DNA of 64,000 nucleotides. Origin: Balanoglossus misakiensis. Lineage: Eukaryota > Hemichordata. A program made the translations under genes and the position numbers. The notes beneath the pieces were generated by a model, which was not told the origin of the DNA, searched no databases, and saw nothing but the letters and a program-made list of their open reading frames with translations. Within the stretch, counting starts at the first letter, position 1, and the number at the start of each line of letters is the position of its first letter. This document shows positions 47,901 to 60,600 of the stretch, one piece after another. The DNA lies in assembly GCA_040954595.2 (NCBI GenBank), contig CM082582.2, positions 7,316,001-7,380,000 on the forward strand, in the 5' to 3' direction.

Positions 47901-49051
47901 TCTGCCTCCCCCGCCTTGCTCAGTATCTCCGGGCAACTTGGTGAACCCGGCGAGTCTGCCGGTCCTTGCACTACTTGGGGTTTCCCAGTCAGCGGTCCAG
48001 GGGCCTGTGACTGTTTCTTGGGTACAGCACCTGGGGGTCTCGCGGAGTTTGGTCCAGGGGCCTGAGACTGCGTCTTGGGTATCGCCCCTGGGGGTTTCTG
48101 ATTCTTTGCTGGTGGCTCCTTGGGCTTGAGGTCCGGCGGACCGACGCGTTTTGGCGGCACCTTTGCGGGTCTTGCCGCAGGTGCCGTTCGCTTCTTCCCA
48201 CTCATTCCACGATCTTTGTACATGTCACCCAACATAACCCACAGAGTACTCTTTTGGGGATCCGCATCGCGCTTGAAAGAAATAATGTCACCGAACATGC
48301 CGAATAGTTCGTACAGGTGACTGGCTCCGAATTCTTTCAGGTTGAGCTCTTTTCGAAACTTTTGATTGTAGGCTATGCAGAACAATGTGTCTGGGATTCT
48401 GTATCCGTCATTGGCACGTGAGAGCAGCAGTTCCAATATCTCTGCCTTCAGCTGGAGTCTTTTGCTATCCAATTCTTCATCAATCACTGGCACTGGTGAT
48501 GGTGCTCTTTCACTCTCTTTGGTTTTTACATTACTCGTCTTGGCACCCTGATCTGGTTTCTTCCCACCGTCTTTCTGAACGGCCTTGCTGCCACCACCGC
48601 CGCTCGGACCAACTTTACTAGCACCATCTTTGGGGCCGGTGTGACCACCACTTCTGCCAGCATCTGCGAGAGGGGCTTTTTTCCCATCACCGTTTCTCAT
48701 GCTGGCTTCATTCGAGCCAGATCTGCCGGAGTCCTTATTTGGCTCGACTTTGCTGCCGTCTTTGTTATCAGTTCTGACGCCATCTCTGGATTCAGCTCTA
48801 CTTCCGTCTTTAGAGGCACCAGTCTTAGCATCGCTTTGCGAGCCAGCTTTGTTGTTGTCAGACGTTAAGCCAGACTTACCACCACTTTCAGAGCCAGCCG
48901 CCCCAGCATTTTTCACGTTGACTTCACCATCATTTGAAGCTACTTTGTCGCCATTTCTTGAGAAGGTGGCCGCGTTCACCCACTTCTTTCCCTTTTTGCT
49001 CTTTACACCCGGCTTTTGTCCCTTTTCATCTCCTTCACCACTCCCTTCCAT
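32847..49051 (-). CDS. Giant NO VEIN-like protein: LOTUS repeats, GHKL ATPase, C-terminal DUF3883
   Basis: Twenty-six coding exons in consistent phase give 3,615 residues. Exons: 45725-49051, 45048-45516, 44653-44819, 44389-44517, 43955-44139, 43535-43749, 42937-43307, 42459-42668, 42101-42314, 41170-41778, 40715-40886, 40410-40545, 40121-40240, 39746-39908, 39357-39469, 39027-39186, 38694-38918, 38199-38435, 37835-38016, 37270-37471, 36909-37060, 35509-36784, 34637-35290, 34374-34502, 33919-34095 and 32847-33700. Domains: low-complexity Lys/Ser/Gly tail (1-190); LOTUS/OST-HTH at about 200-265, 392-450 and 483-540; coiled coil 625-700; further wHTH units about 930-990, 1268-1322 and 1350-1405; acidic linker 1700-1840; GHKL ATPase (LVQNADDN near 1903-1910, GKSTKG near 1953, GQKGIGFKSVF 1966-1976, then GDFDVPSSRED); WPP-motif linkers; DUF3883 about 3478-3590 with E3486, D3523 and E3549-x-K3551. 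It starts 7 bp after a TTCAG acceptor, so a 5' UTR intron is likely. The function is unknown. LOTUS domains suggest RNA or Vasa-type partners. Confidence 0.85.
44871..44918. repeat. (TCA)n microsatellite in an intron of the NO VEIN-like gene
   Basis: About sixteen uninterrupted TCA triplets, followed by shorter interrupted runs to about 44,952. It lies in the intron between the second and third coding exons. Read on the minus strand it mimics a poly-aspartate frame, which is not coding because strong splice sites flank it. Confidence 0.9.
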
Positions 49052-50154
49052 TTTATCCCTGAACACAAATAAAGAAACATTAAAGGTAGAGTCATGCACC
49101 AATACAGCCACTGTTACCACAGGAAGTTGAGATCTAACCAATCACTGACGTTCAGTGGCCATCCACTGCAGCAGTGTGTATTTGGAACCTTGCCAGCAAC
49201 AGTAACAATACTGGGAAGTCAGACTTAAATATCCACTCTGCACAGAAGAAACTTTACCTGGCAAATTTGTGGAATAAAAAATCATTCGGAAACTTAAAAA
49301 TGAGAATCACAATTAGGAATACTAAAATATAAGTGGTACTGAATATTTTACATTAAATTCTTGATAAAACAAAATAACTATGATTTCACAATGAAATTAC
49401 ATGTATGCCATTACTTTCAGTTAAGGTATGATTTCTGAGCAGACATCTCAGCCACACTTCTCAGGAAACAATTCGTCACACACAATTTAACAATCACCAA
49501 AGAAAATGTTTCTACAATCAAAAATGGTTGATAAGCCATCACAAAAAACAGACCAGGAAATGTGACCTTAAAAATAGCTATTACTGACCCAAGAATATTG
49601 TCAATATCAGTGACTTTATAAAATCTTCCCAAAATGAAAGTTGTTTAAAGGACGTTTAAAAGATACCTCTCAGATACTAGCAGTCAAAGAATTATCGCAG
49701 ATTTTTTAGTCAATAGCTTCCTTGTTTTAGTTTAATCGTAAAGTCATGATAGGTCTGGTACAGTGTCAGACACACCCATAAATATGTCTATTCTCAGAAA
49801 CATTGCAACATACATGTAGTTCTGAAGTTTCAAGAACAAACATGTACACAGTGCAACACCTGTGCAAATGTTAGTTACATATCAACTCATTTTATCACAA
49901 AATGAAGAAAAATAAAAGCCAGTTTAATTAACTTTTCTCCTAGTTTTTTTACTTGTTTTAATTTTTTAATAGATTTGCCATTTCTATTCAAGTGACAGTA
50001 ATGAAAATATTCATGTCACAGAGAATTTAGCCATCATTCTGCAATTAATACTATTAAATAAAATCAATTAAATAATTGTATATTTCAGATGGCTCACTGT
50101 ATCTTTTTTACACAATTTTGAAACAGTTCACAGGCGTAGGCCAGCTTACATGTA

Positions 50155-50252
50155 GTGTTGACACTAGCTGCAATGATTGTAGCGGCCAGTGCTGCTTGGT
50201 TGACTGGTGCACCTAGCAGCACCCGCTACAATCATTGCAGCTATGTTGACAC
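50155..50252. repeat. Strong hairpin, about 38-bp stem with 18-base loop
   Basis: The arms 50,155-50,196 and 50,215-50,252 are reverse complements with a perfect 21-bp core (TAGCTGCAATGATTGTAGCGG), a perfect outer GTGCTGCT pairing next to the loop, one 3-base bulge and a small mismatched base region. The length and loop fit a microRNA precursor on either strand. A short foldback transposon relic is the alternative. A 99-residue frame across it is an artefact of the inverted repeat. Confidence 0.75.
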
Positions 50253-50594
50253 CGCCCCCACATACATGTATATTTCATTAACAACCAAAATGTTAAAAAG
50301 TTACCACTGTACACAACCTTTGATAAAACGTCAGCTACGAGTTCAATCTTTGGTAATTTTAGTGTCAGATTTCATCATATCAATTGTCCCGTTGATTTTT
50401 TATAAGGGCCTACGATCACAATCATACAGTTACTTTCATTTTGTACTCGCTTGACAACATAGCTCCACTGACATGGAGGATCATTTGGTGATGGAGAGAT
50501 TCGACTCGGTGCCAGTGGTGTACCAACATCAACATTTTTACGATAACTTTTTCATAATATCAACATGTATACTATGCCATATTATTAAACTCAC

Positions 50595-50650
50595 CTGCAT
50601 CGACGACGCTGAACATGTAGTTTACCTGGAATGTGTGTACAGCGTAAGTA
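50595..50650 (-). other. Candidate 5' non-coding exon of the NO VEIN-like gene
   Basis: On the minus strand GATGCAG|GTGAGTTTAA at 50,595 is an excellent splice donor, and the matching acceptor TTCAG lies 1.5 kb downstream just before the start codon at 49,051. The 5' limit of the exon cannot be seen. The upper coordinate is arbitrary. Confidence 0.3.
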
Positions 50651-51325
50651 ATAACTGAACCTAGGTCCCAGGCAGCACAACTTATATTCGATTCACTGCA
50701 AGACATACAAAGTGACGTCATTGGATTTCCCCGAAGCACAACTTCAGCTGTTCGTAAAGGGCGCCCTTTACACCTTTAGGACCCTCTAACTATGTCGAAT
50801 TCTAACAGCGATAATGAAAGTTACGCCTAATTCTTACACAGTCTGTGTGTGTGACACTAGTCATGCTGAATTGACATCGCAATTCAATTTCCGTGAATTT
50901 CGTGTTAGAATGTTGTTTTGAAGTGTCACATTTAACTCAAAGAACGTTATTTTGTTCCAACAAACACCACAATCCTAAAGGGTCTCGTGTGACCTTTAAC
51001 CCTTTTGCGGGCAAGTATCTCTTTCTCTCTGAACATCGAATCAACGTGACATTCGCTTTCCACGAAGCATTGTGATTGCTGACATTAAAATTCCAGAGAA
51101 ATCTTGGTTGTGAGGTAAAGGTGTACTGAAACGAAAGCTTGCAGAAAACTGTTGAACTGACGACGTCAGATCGCACACAGACATTCCCTATCCGATGATG
51201 CCAAACTCTAGACCTGAAAGCTTACAATAGTACTTGACAATACATAACGAAGATGCATATTGCATGGACAATAAATATGTATTGATCCAAGTTGATGACC
51301 CATCATCATCAGTGGCGTTCATAGA

Positions 51326-54300
51326 ATGAACCGGAACGCGTTGAGTAACGTGCTGGTTTATGGCAGCAGTAGCAGTGGATCAGAATCAGAATGTGAACCC
51401 GAAATCAGGACACAAATGAGAAAGAGGAAAATATCGCCCAGCAGAGATGATGAGGAGGATAGCAAACGCCAGTCAAAGAAAATGCCAGACAAGTATGTTT
51501 CTGAATTCCCGACATACATTTATAGCTATTCCGTTATTAATTTTATTTCATTTATTTTATTATTAATCTTATGGTGATGGTGACCATCAGCATGATGGTG
51601 ACCAGGGATGATGATAATGATCATCATCATCATCATCATCATTATCATGCACTATGCAGTATGCCAAGATGATGGGCTAACCTGTAATGCGTTGGAATGT
51701 ACACTCTAAGAGTTAAGAGCATTATACTGTAGTATTTTTCTCATCTAAAGGTGTCCACCCTTGGAACTACCAGCAGGAATTCTCAACATGTTCAGTAGCA
51801 ATGACACTCCGAAAGAGGATGACAGTGCACAGCATCATGGAAGAGTACGGTCTTTCCCACATGAACAAGGTAACTGGGCCACGTTTGTCTACATCCCAGG
51901 TGAGTTCATATCATGTTTTGTAAAACTGAAGAGGCTGGTAACTTGCTACACACACTACACCGGATTGTGTATAGCGCCCTGGTGGCAAATACATAATATT
52001 CCTTTGTTTTTATTTACAAGCGCTTTTCCTTCAAGCAGTGCAGTGCACTTTGTTGCGAGAAACAATCTAACTACGCGTACATCCAAATATCGTCCGGTAA
52101 ATGTACTAAACGAATTCACACTTATTCTTCAATTTGTCCTAGTTGACCTGGGCGAAAATTTTCAGCAACTCCTATCATCACTTCTGAGAGCCCTGCCACC
52201 AAACCTAGAAATGCAGCCAGTTGAGGATTTCCACATAAGTCTGTCAAGAACTGTAGTCATCCGACATCACTGGATTGACTTGTTTGTGGAGTCCTTGAGA
52301 GAAACATTCGCAGATAACTTCTCATTTAAAATAATCTTTGAACGTCTGGAATTTTACACAAATGACGAAAAGACGAGGTAAGTCCGAGCGTAACGTTCAG
52401 TTCTGTCAATTTTTTTATCTGTCAGAGTTTTAGAACTAATATTTTCGACTCTTTAGAAGTCAGTTCTTGCATCCATGCTTTCTCAGTCTTTGGAATAATA
52501 TAATAAAACACAAAGAACACAAAAAAACATTAAATGGTAACATAAACCCGTCTCACAATCTTAACTCGCCAGATCTTTCCTTGGATTGAAGATCTCCTCG
52601 GGGCATGACAATTTGATCTTGCTGACAAACCAAGTGGATGCTGCCTTAGCTGAGTTTAAATTACCTCCATTTTACGAGGTCAGTCAACAAAGTTCTGTTT
52701 TTAACGTAAATAATTGAGATGAAACATCATGACGTGTTGTTTTCAATTTTTATGCAGAAGTGAAAGCAGCATACATGTAATTTCCTGTGTGATTTACCTG
52801 AATTGTTCCATTTTTAAATCGGTAAAATTTTATGATGTTTTCAGAATCCCTCCTTTCACATGAGCATAGCCTGGTGTACCGGCGATGTTGGGTCAAAGGT
52901 CAGAAGTGATGCCATGTCATCATTGCAGGTAAGGTAATGCACAGGCATATTGTGATCATGAATGCTCATAATGTAGGGTGAATAGTTTGATTTATAATGG
53001 AGGGGGGTAATAGTTTGAGGTTTTAGTTTGAACACAAAAATGTCACTGAGAAATATAATATTCACCCACTTATCACAGAACACAACCATAACATATGAAT
53101 TCAACAAAGGTCAGTGACTGGTAGGCAAGGAAAACCACAAAGATCACTTAGAGCCAGGGTATTGACATATGTGAGACATATGGAAAAAGCTGTGTCTTTC
53201 CTGCCTCCCCCAAAGTTATCATCAACAAAAACCTTTCAAATCGGGACTGCTGGAAACTAAAAAACAATTTTAAACCACAGGGGAAATAGTGTTTTTACAC
53301 ATTATGTCCACAGTAAATAACTCCCCTTTTGCACTTAAAAGTACAAAAAACAGTAAACAGGATGTGTTGGGTTTTTTGGTGAAATAATGTTTATCCTGTG
53401 AATTTCTTGTATTTTTATCCTCTTATTGGCAACTACATGTAACAGCTTGATATTTTGGTGAATAAAGAAGTAAAAATAGCCTGCTATACTATTGACTCAT
53501 GTACACATGACAATGCGTGTGAACTAAAATTATCCCACCCAAACAAAAAAGTCAAAACAATGCTATCAGTTAGCACTGTCCCGGGCAGCCTACTTTCAGT
53601 TGTGGATCGTCTTTCAACATTTATATTATAAGCATACTGTTATTGGGTTAATTTTCAACATCAGATTCCATGAAGGGATAAAGCTTGTTTGCGTGCGAGT
53701 TTTTCTCAAAAGTCGGTCATGAAGTAATTCCTGAAATTTCTACCAGTAGGGAAGTTGTATTTATGGTTTCATGTTACCTACAGCGATTTTGTAATAATAT
53801 TCTGTATTCACGAACTTCCTGAAGAGGGGGCCGAAATGGTGGTAATTGTGACATTCACAGCTGAGCAATTTGTCTACGACAGGGTCAGACCAGTTCCAAC
53901 CGGTTTCACTGAAGTGTCACAATCTTTAAAAAATAATTTCACTGTAGGCTGCCATGGCAAAGTATTAAAAGATCATGGTTGGGCATAAATAGGCTTTGAC
54001 TGTGTCTTGTTTAGCATCAGTCGTCATGGTGAGGTCAACTTATTTTGCAGATGTCTCCGTAGTTGCCGACTGGATTTTCGACTTGAACAGATGTTTTGTG
54101 CATTTGCAGGCATCTGGAAGTTCAAGATGCTGAAATAGGCTCCTGTTACAAATGCTGTGTAGATGAACAAATCAAATTGGAATGTACCGATATCTGAGCA
54201 AAGACTGGTAGTAACATCATCACTTTCTCTGACATGTTCCCTGACCATTAGAACTGTTTCTCACAAGTGAATCTCTTTTTTGCAGAACACATTTGATGAG

Positions 54301-54396
54301 ATGGTACATGAGGACCCATCACTGCAGAAAGTCGACGTGAAAGAGTTGAGATGCAAAACTGGCAACAAACTTTTCTCGTTTTGGCTGGGGAGATGA
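51326..54396 (+). CDS. USB1: U6 snRNA phosphodiesterase 1 (2H-family 3'-5' exoribonuclease)
   Basis: Six exons: 51,326-51,492, 51,751-51,899, 52,143-52,377, 52,573-52,678, 52,845-52,928 and 54,286-54,396, giving 283 residues (human 265). The N-terminus is Ser/acidic-rich with the family's SSSSGSESE patch, then GRVRSFPHEQGNWATFVYIP. The two 2H catalytic motifs are H136-I-S138 (FHISLSRT) and H224-M-S226 (FHMSIAWC), 88 residues apart as in the human enzyme. The C-terminus has RCKTGNKLFSF. USB1 trims the oligo(U) tail of U6 snRNA in the nucleus and leaves a terminal 2',3'-cyclic phosphate. Intron 5 is 1.36 kb and holds no recognisable element. AATAAA at 55,286-55,291 is a late poly(A) candidate. 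Intron 1 has an ATC-rich microsatellite near 51,609-51,650. Confidence 0.96.
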
Positions 54397-57300
54397 CATC
54401 CCCTCGCACACACCCATACACATGTGTCCGTGTGGGTCCACTGACAAAAAGAGTCAATACCCAGGAATGTAGGAAGCACTTCCAGGAAGTGGGTCAGAGG
54501 TCAAACCAGTCATCCAGGGTGCTGACAAATGGAGGTCGTATCCTCAGGGAATTGTGGGTATAGTGCGTGGGGGCTGCAGCTTCTCCGTTAGCCTGCTGGC
54601 CGGTTTGTAAGGTCGCACTGTTACAGATGTTCTTTTCGGTGACCCTTGCTCCAGTTCAACCGAGAGTAATGACTTGATTTTATGACCACATCTCCAGAGC
54701 ATTACTCTGCAGACTGAACATTTGTTTTCTCATAAATGCTAAAGAAGACAGGATTAACGGTACTCTCTCTCCTAACTTCCATAATATTACTCACAATGAA
54801 TCATGATGTACAAATATCACCACAAAACTATATTTTCCAAACATTTCCAAATATCACATCATTAAATCAGATTACCTTATAGTTGTGACAATAATTTGAG
54901 CAAATATGCCTTTCGATTCGTCTTTTCTCTGTTTAGACTGGATGTACACTTAAACCATCAGAACATACTTGGACATGTTTGCACCATAGGAAGTCACAAA
55001 TTTGTAATTTGTGTAAAACGACACCACAGATACACCCCATACTCTTCAGGAACTGCCGACTGACGTCGTGATAGACTCGACAGAAACTTTGACAGATTCC
55101 ACAGAAACTCTGACACCACAGTGAAACAAGTCAACAAATTCCTGGTATGAGTGCTTCAAGTAGCGACAGATTAATGGAAAATTCATACATCTTTCATGAG
55201 GAAATGGAAAGTTTTTTTCACTGCAGATTTGTTCTCAGTACATCTGTTGGTGCTAAATTGTATTTAGTTGCCTGTTTATTGCAATAATAAAACTACTTTA
55301 TAAAAACAGATTCTTCAGCATTACCTGCTCTGTGTTTATGTTTTTGAGAAAGAGAGGGTTGCGAACATGTGATGTCAGCTGTATTGAAATGATGATTTGT
55401 TTTCTGAAACATCAGTATTTTCCAGGCCTTTCACAGACGCAAGGAAAACAGGAAAAAGGAAATAGTTGTCCAATATAAACTAGCCAATTTTTGTCTATCT
55501 TCCTTATTATCGCCAAGTGACAAACAACAAAGATTTTCCCTTGTGTCTGTATGTCAGAAAAATAACTTGGGGGTGGGGGGTGGAAAAAACAACTTGATAG
55601 CAATCAGTCTGATTATTTTTGGGTGTCATAACCATAACGTTTCATTTACGTGGCCAAAACAGTTATAGACATGTTTTTATCTGTTTAGGGTCCGCACACC
55701 ATTGTCATTTGGGAAACGAGTGTGAAACTGACAAAAAAATGTTTTCCTGTTTTCGTTTTAATGACAAAAAGAATTCCCAGGTTTCTAAGAATCACTGTGA
55801 TCGATGGTAAACATGTCTGTAATACGCCTTGAATTTGTGCCAGAAATAAAATTCCGCCCAAAATGTAAAATATTTGAGAACAAACGAAACAGCACCAACT
55901 AAACGAGTAGCCCGTGTGTTGACTCTGTAATATTGGCATACATTGTTTGCCAGAAAGCTTGAGCCCAGGGAATATGTACACGCGCTTTTTACCCTGATAT
56001 TTATCGACAGATGTTTCAGAAGTCTTGTGGTTGCTGTTCAACATAGAATAAACAAAATGAAGACTTTGTCGTCCATCTTGCAAATCCAAACCCTCCGGAT
56101 TCTGCCATTCTGATTTTTTTTGTCTCCAGAAGAAAATTCCTGGCAAGGCGAAGCTGGCCGTCTGACACTCTGGAATACGTTCTCGTCAAGACTTCACATC
56201 AATGTTTACGACAAGATATATTTATCTGGAATGGTTCAGTTTTATCATCAAATGCCGCTCTTTCTGGGAGGTATTTCTGATAATGTTAGTACTTCTAGGT
56301 CAAACCTCACGCAATTCCAAGATACCAGAAGAAGAAAAAATAGGGGCAGAGGGTGACGACGAAATACATGGTTGAGATATCGACGTACTAATCGCTCGTC
56401 AACTGGTAATGTCTGCCTGCTTCAATACACACACATGCGTTTTATTTTTTTACAACTTTGCCAAGCCAGGATGTATGTATCAAATGTCGGTCGAATTTAC
56501 CGCAAAATTGCAGAAAACCGGCGAAAATCGGCATGGTTACCGGCGCGTGGCCCTGCAGAGCCACTGGTCAGTCAGTAACCTGTTGAATGTCCGGTAGGCC
56601 ACCGACCTAACCCACCCTCCCCCCAGGCCCACACCATTTATTATACAACGTGATCCACCAGTGCATATACAATTTGGGGATTTTGGCATTTTACAAAGAG
56701 AATTATTTTATCCCTATGCTATATGCTATAACACGAGTGCTTTTCTCAGTTTTGTCGAGGCGGGTGTGCTTATTTTTTGCCACTTTCTGAATAAATCCTC
56801 GTTTTCCCGCAACTCGAGGATTCATTCCCATGACGTCATCTATATTTCCGTCGCCTCTGAGTTTCCTGTGAACATAGCCCCGGTCGATCGTCCGTACGTA
56901 CACAGACGTACGGCAAAATGACCTGGGGGTCGCTATTTGATCCCCCCTGACGTACGCTGGGGTTGCTGTCGCTAAGCAACGAATATCTCCTGAAACAAAC
57001 TGGAAGTCGGTTCTCATGGTGACGCTGATGTCATTATCACGTGTCGGGCGACGGCGGTGACCACGTTGGTTGATCTGTAACGACCGTAACCGTTTATATG
57101 TGACCTATACTTAATAGCCATCTCAATTCGATTTAATCGTTGCATATCATTCCAGCAAATTATATCCCTATAAAATCCAGCCTTCTTTCCCTGTCTTCAA
57201 CAAGCCGCGTTGCTTTCCCATAGAAATCTCAAGACATCTGATTATTTTGTTTCGGGGTCTCGCATCATATTATTAACACGGTTGAATTTCGCCTATATTT

Positions 57301-57620
57301 CACACCGCTGCGATCCATCTGTCCACAATTAAGCAGAAAGTTCAACTGCGGCCCATGGCGAGGCAGCGTTTAGGGTTGACCCCGCGATAGGGAAATACTC
57401 CGCCCCCTTCGAAACCCGACCGCTCTGCCAACCCCCAGCAGAGCCATGTTGGAACTTGTCAAAATTCAACTCGCCTCAAATACTCCACTCACGGTCTTTG
57501 TCCCCACTGAGCGGATCCAAAGTTCGACTATCACATAGCGAAATGTGGTAACAACGCTCACAGTCGTATTCCGGATTGGTTTTCTCTAAACAGACAACCA
57601 ACACCGGGTCTCTGGTCGCC
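54397..57620. other. Intergenic: USB1 3' UTR, then upstream region of the PH-PTB adaptor gene
   Basis: No supported gene. The first 900 bp probably form the USB1 3' UTR up to AATAAA at 55,286-55,291. Farther right there is an 8-bp-arm palindrome (CCGTACGT at 56,892-56,899 and ACGTACGG at 56,906-56,913) and a GC-richer stretch with CACGTG near 57,039, plausibly part of the downstream promoter. Confidence 0.5.
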
Positions 57621-60600
57621 ATGGATTTAAAATGCGGATATTTAGATTTTCGAAACCCAGCCAAGGAATCTTGGTACACTGTTCGGGTAAGTTTACAACG
57701 ATATCGATCTAATATTTCACCCATAAAAATGTATTTGGGTGAGATCCCATGTTAAATAATTATTTTCATTTTTAAATACATTTTAAATTTAAGTTTATTA
57801 TTTCAACACTTAGGATTGCATATATAGTAATGGCCAACTTGATCAAGAAAAAAATGGGGGAACTATATATCTTTCATTTTGTCAGCACGGTGCCATTCAG
57901 TAACGTTTCTGGGTGTTTGTCATAATTCTTCCGTAGCTTGCTATTTTGTGCGTGACTTGGTATCTAATGTCTGATGATAATAGAGCAGGCGTAACCTTTC
58001 CAAATGCGACGGGATGATATCATTTGTTTATCTTCCGAATGTCGTCCTATCACTCCGAGTTTAATGATTTATATACTTGGTCCGGTTCGTTTAAAGTTTA
58101 ACACGGCGTCGCTTTTCACTCAGCCATGCATGTTCTTTGTCCTGTGCATCGAAAGAGCCGCTGTTGTAGAAATTTTCGCTGTTGGTTTATTTCCTCGTTT
58201 CGCTTTCCACAGTCTCAATGTCTCTGATTAGCTATCCTCTTTTAAAGACCTTATTCCTCTTCCGTTGAGCGTGTTTTGTTTGTTGCTGATTCCATGGAAA
58301 TGTGTGATCCCGCACGCGTTCTGGAAACAAGATATTTGACAAATACGTGTGCAGGTCTTTGTTATCGTTTAATATATGTACAACTGAGACGCGGATGTTG
58401 CCAAGAACACAGAAAGATGAAAAAAACTCAACAGAAAAAGGTCTGATTCTCATCCCATGGGTCTCTGACAAAAATGATGCCCAGTATCGATGTTTTGATC
58501 CTCAACTCATTAGATTCAACTGATAAACACGAAAACAAGGAAAGCAAATCTTGGGGCAATCACTAGACTGATGCGCTCGAAAATAACAAACAGTTGTTTT
58601 CCTTCACATTGGTGTAAGAGTCGTTATTATATAAAAAAAATTATAAGTGGAGGACAATTTAGACTTTACGTCACAGCTCCCAGAAGTGCTGACCAACTGG
58701 CAAACAAAAGGAAACTCTAGAAGGACTAAACCATTTGATTTCAGGGGTGGACACAACTCTCTTCAAACATCATCAGTCATACAAAGAGATTTGTTTCAAA
58801 ACCAGAAATGCCACCCACCCCCCATCACCCGCAGAAAATATTGTAAATTTATGAACTGCCTGGAATGAAAAGAAATTGTTCTGATGCTTGGAGCTACTGC
58901 ATAGGACGGCATGAAAGAACAGTACAAGCGAGCTGTCTGCGGTATATTCCATGCGTTTTCCGGTCTTATCACATCCCTGAAAGTCGAAAGACCCGCCCCT
59001 TCCCCTCGTTCAGTTGGAATGTACCAAAACACTCGTAGTCAGCAGCTGTGCACTGAATTTTTTTTTCTTATTTCTCGTTTGAAAAAAAAAACATTTCTTC
59101 TTTGTAAAGGATGCGCATACCCTTCGCCTGAATATTTGTCGTGTTAAATATCCCCACTTGTCGACTTCTCTGCCACATTAAGACATTAAAGGACTCAGAT
59201 GCACGAACCCTGACCCTATTTGACCCTGTTACATACATAACGGCCTGCACGTGAATGAACACATCGACACTTCCCGTATATGCACTGTGTCCGGAGATGG
59301 AAATGGGGAAAAAACTCTCTGCCTCTGGCTGTACAGGGAAAAGTTGCACAAAAATTATTAAGGAAGTTTGTTCCAGTATACTGCAGTGAAAGCGATGTAT
59401 CCCGCCTGTCCAAAAGTCTTAGCGTGTACGTCATCACGAATCAAATGTAACAGCAGAGTAAATGAGAGAGGGGCTATAGAGATGGCGATAGTCAGAGACA
59501 TGCGGCCTAGGATTTTTTAAAATCAAATTTGTCAATATTTTCCTGGTAAAAAATAATAATTTCAACGATTCCAAAATTTCAAAGCACGCGAGGACAGTCC
59601 TTTAACGAGATATATGTAACCTTGCAAACGAAGGAAAATTTCGTCAATTAGTTCATAAGATTTACGCGTTCAGCCTTGGATAAAATTTCGCCCGCAATTT
59701 CATAACTAGTATGTTGTTTTGTTCAGTGGTTGTAAACACATTGTTATTGCAGTTGTGGGTGCGCAAGTGGGTGGAGGCGCGTGTCAACACGGCTTCTGAA
59801 GGTCGCTCCGTGCTCCTGGAGGCCTACGAGGACCAGAACGAATTCGACAAAACCGTCGTCTGCATCCTGCTGGAGAAGGTGACGGCGGTGCGGCGCGCGC
59901 CCATCAAGAACCGCTACGCGCTGGAGATATTCTCCGGCGACCGTCCCATGGTCTACTTGTCCGCCAACAGCGAGAGTCTCTGCCACGAGTGGATATCCGT
60001 CCTGAAGAGGGCCCTGCTGCCGAGTATGTCAGCTATTCGAAAACTTCCCGACGTGGGTTCAGGTGAGAGAATCAAATTCAACAAACATGATATACATTTG
60101 ACGTTCACAAGACCACAGAAAAAAATTAATGAAATACTGCGTGGATTACGTGTAACGGGGTACACGCACCGGGAAAAGGTTTCAATTTCCCCCGACCCTT
60201 CCCCTTTTCTCTTACGTTTTATGACATTTCTTGAGATCGGGTTACTATTTTGGCCAAGGGTGATGTTTATTTTATTGGCTTCTCTGGCACATCCTTGCCT
60301 CAGTGACGGCATCAACGAGGTCGCTATATAAGGACACGCACGTCTACTCTTTCACAAACACTGGCATCTATTGCAGTATAAGCCATGGTCTTCTCGCAAG
60401 TAAACACCTCTGGTTTCGGTCGTTTCGTTTCAGTGTTTCACCACGTATGGGCCTTGCCGGTGGGCAGCGCCGCAAAGCTGCGACTCAACGGAGAGTTCTT
60501 GCTGGCGATAACGGGCGACAGCTTTCTGCTCTACAACGAGACGGGCGCTCTGTGCTTGGAGTGGAAGCTGAACCAGATCAGGCGATTCGCTGTCTGTAAT

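Larger units (their letters stand above)
49052..51325. other. Shared 5' region between the NO VEIN-like gene (minus) and USB1 (plus)
   Basis: No supported coding exon. It contains the acceptor of the NO VEIN-like 5' UTR intron (49,058-49,062), AT-rich intron-like sequence, a strong hairpin at 50,155-50,252, a possible non-coding exon ending at 50,595, and about 120 bp of likely USB1 promoter. Confidence 0.5.

Noticed and set aside
50155-50454. A 99-residue small protein gene
   Set aside because: The frame runs through the arms of the hairpin and has no recognisable domain or codon bias.
55412-56597. Clustered frames of 60-150 residues, considered as an extra gene or transposon relic
   Set aside because: No conserved domain, no consistent splice chain and no terminal repeats were visible.
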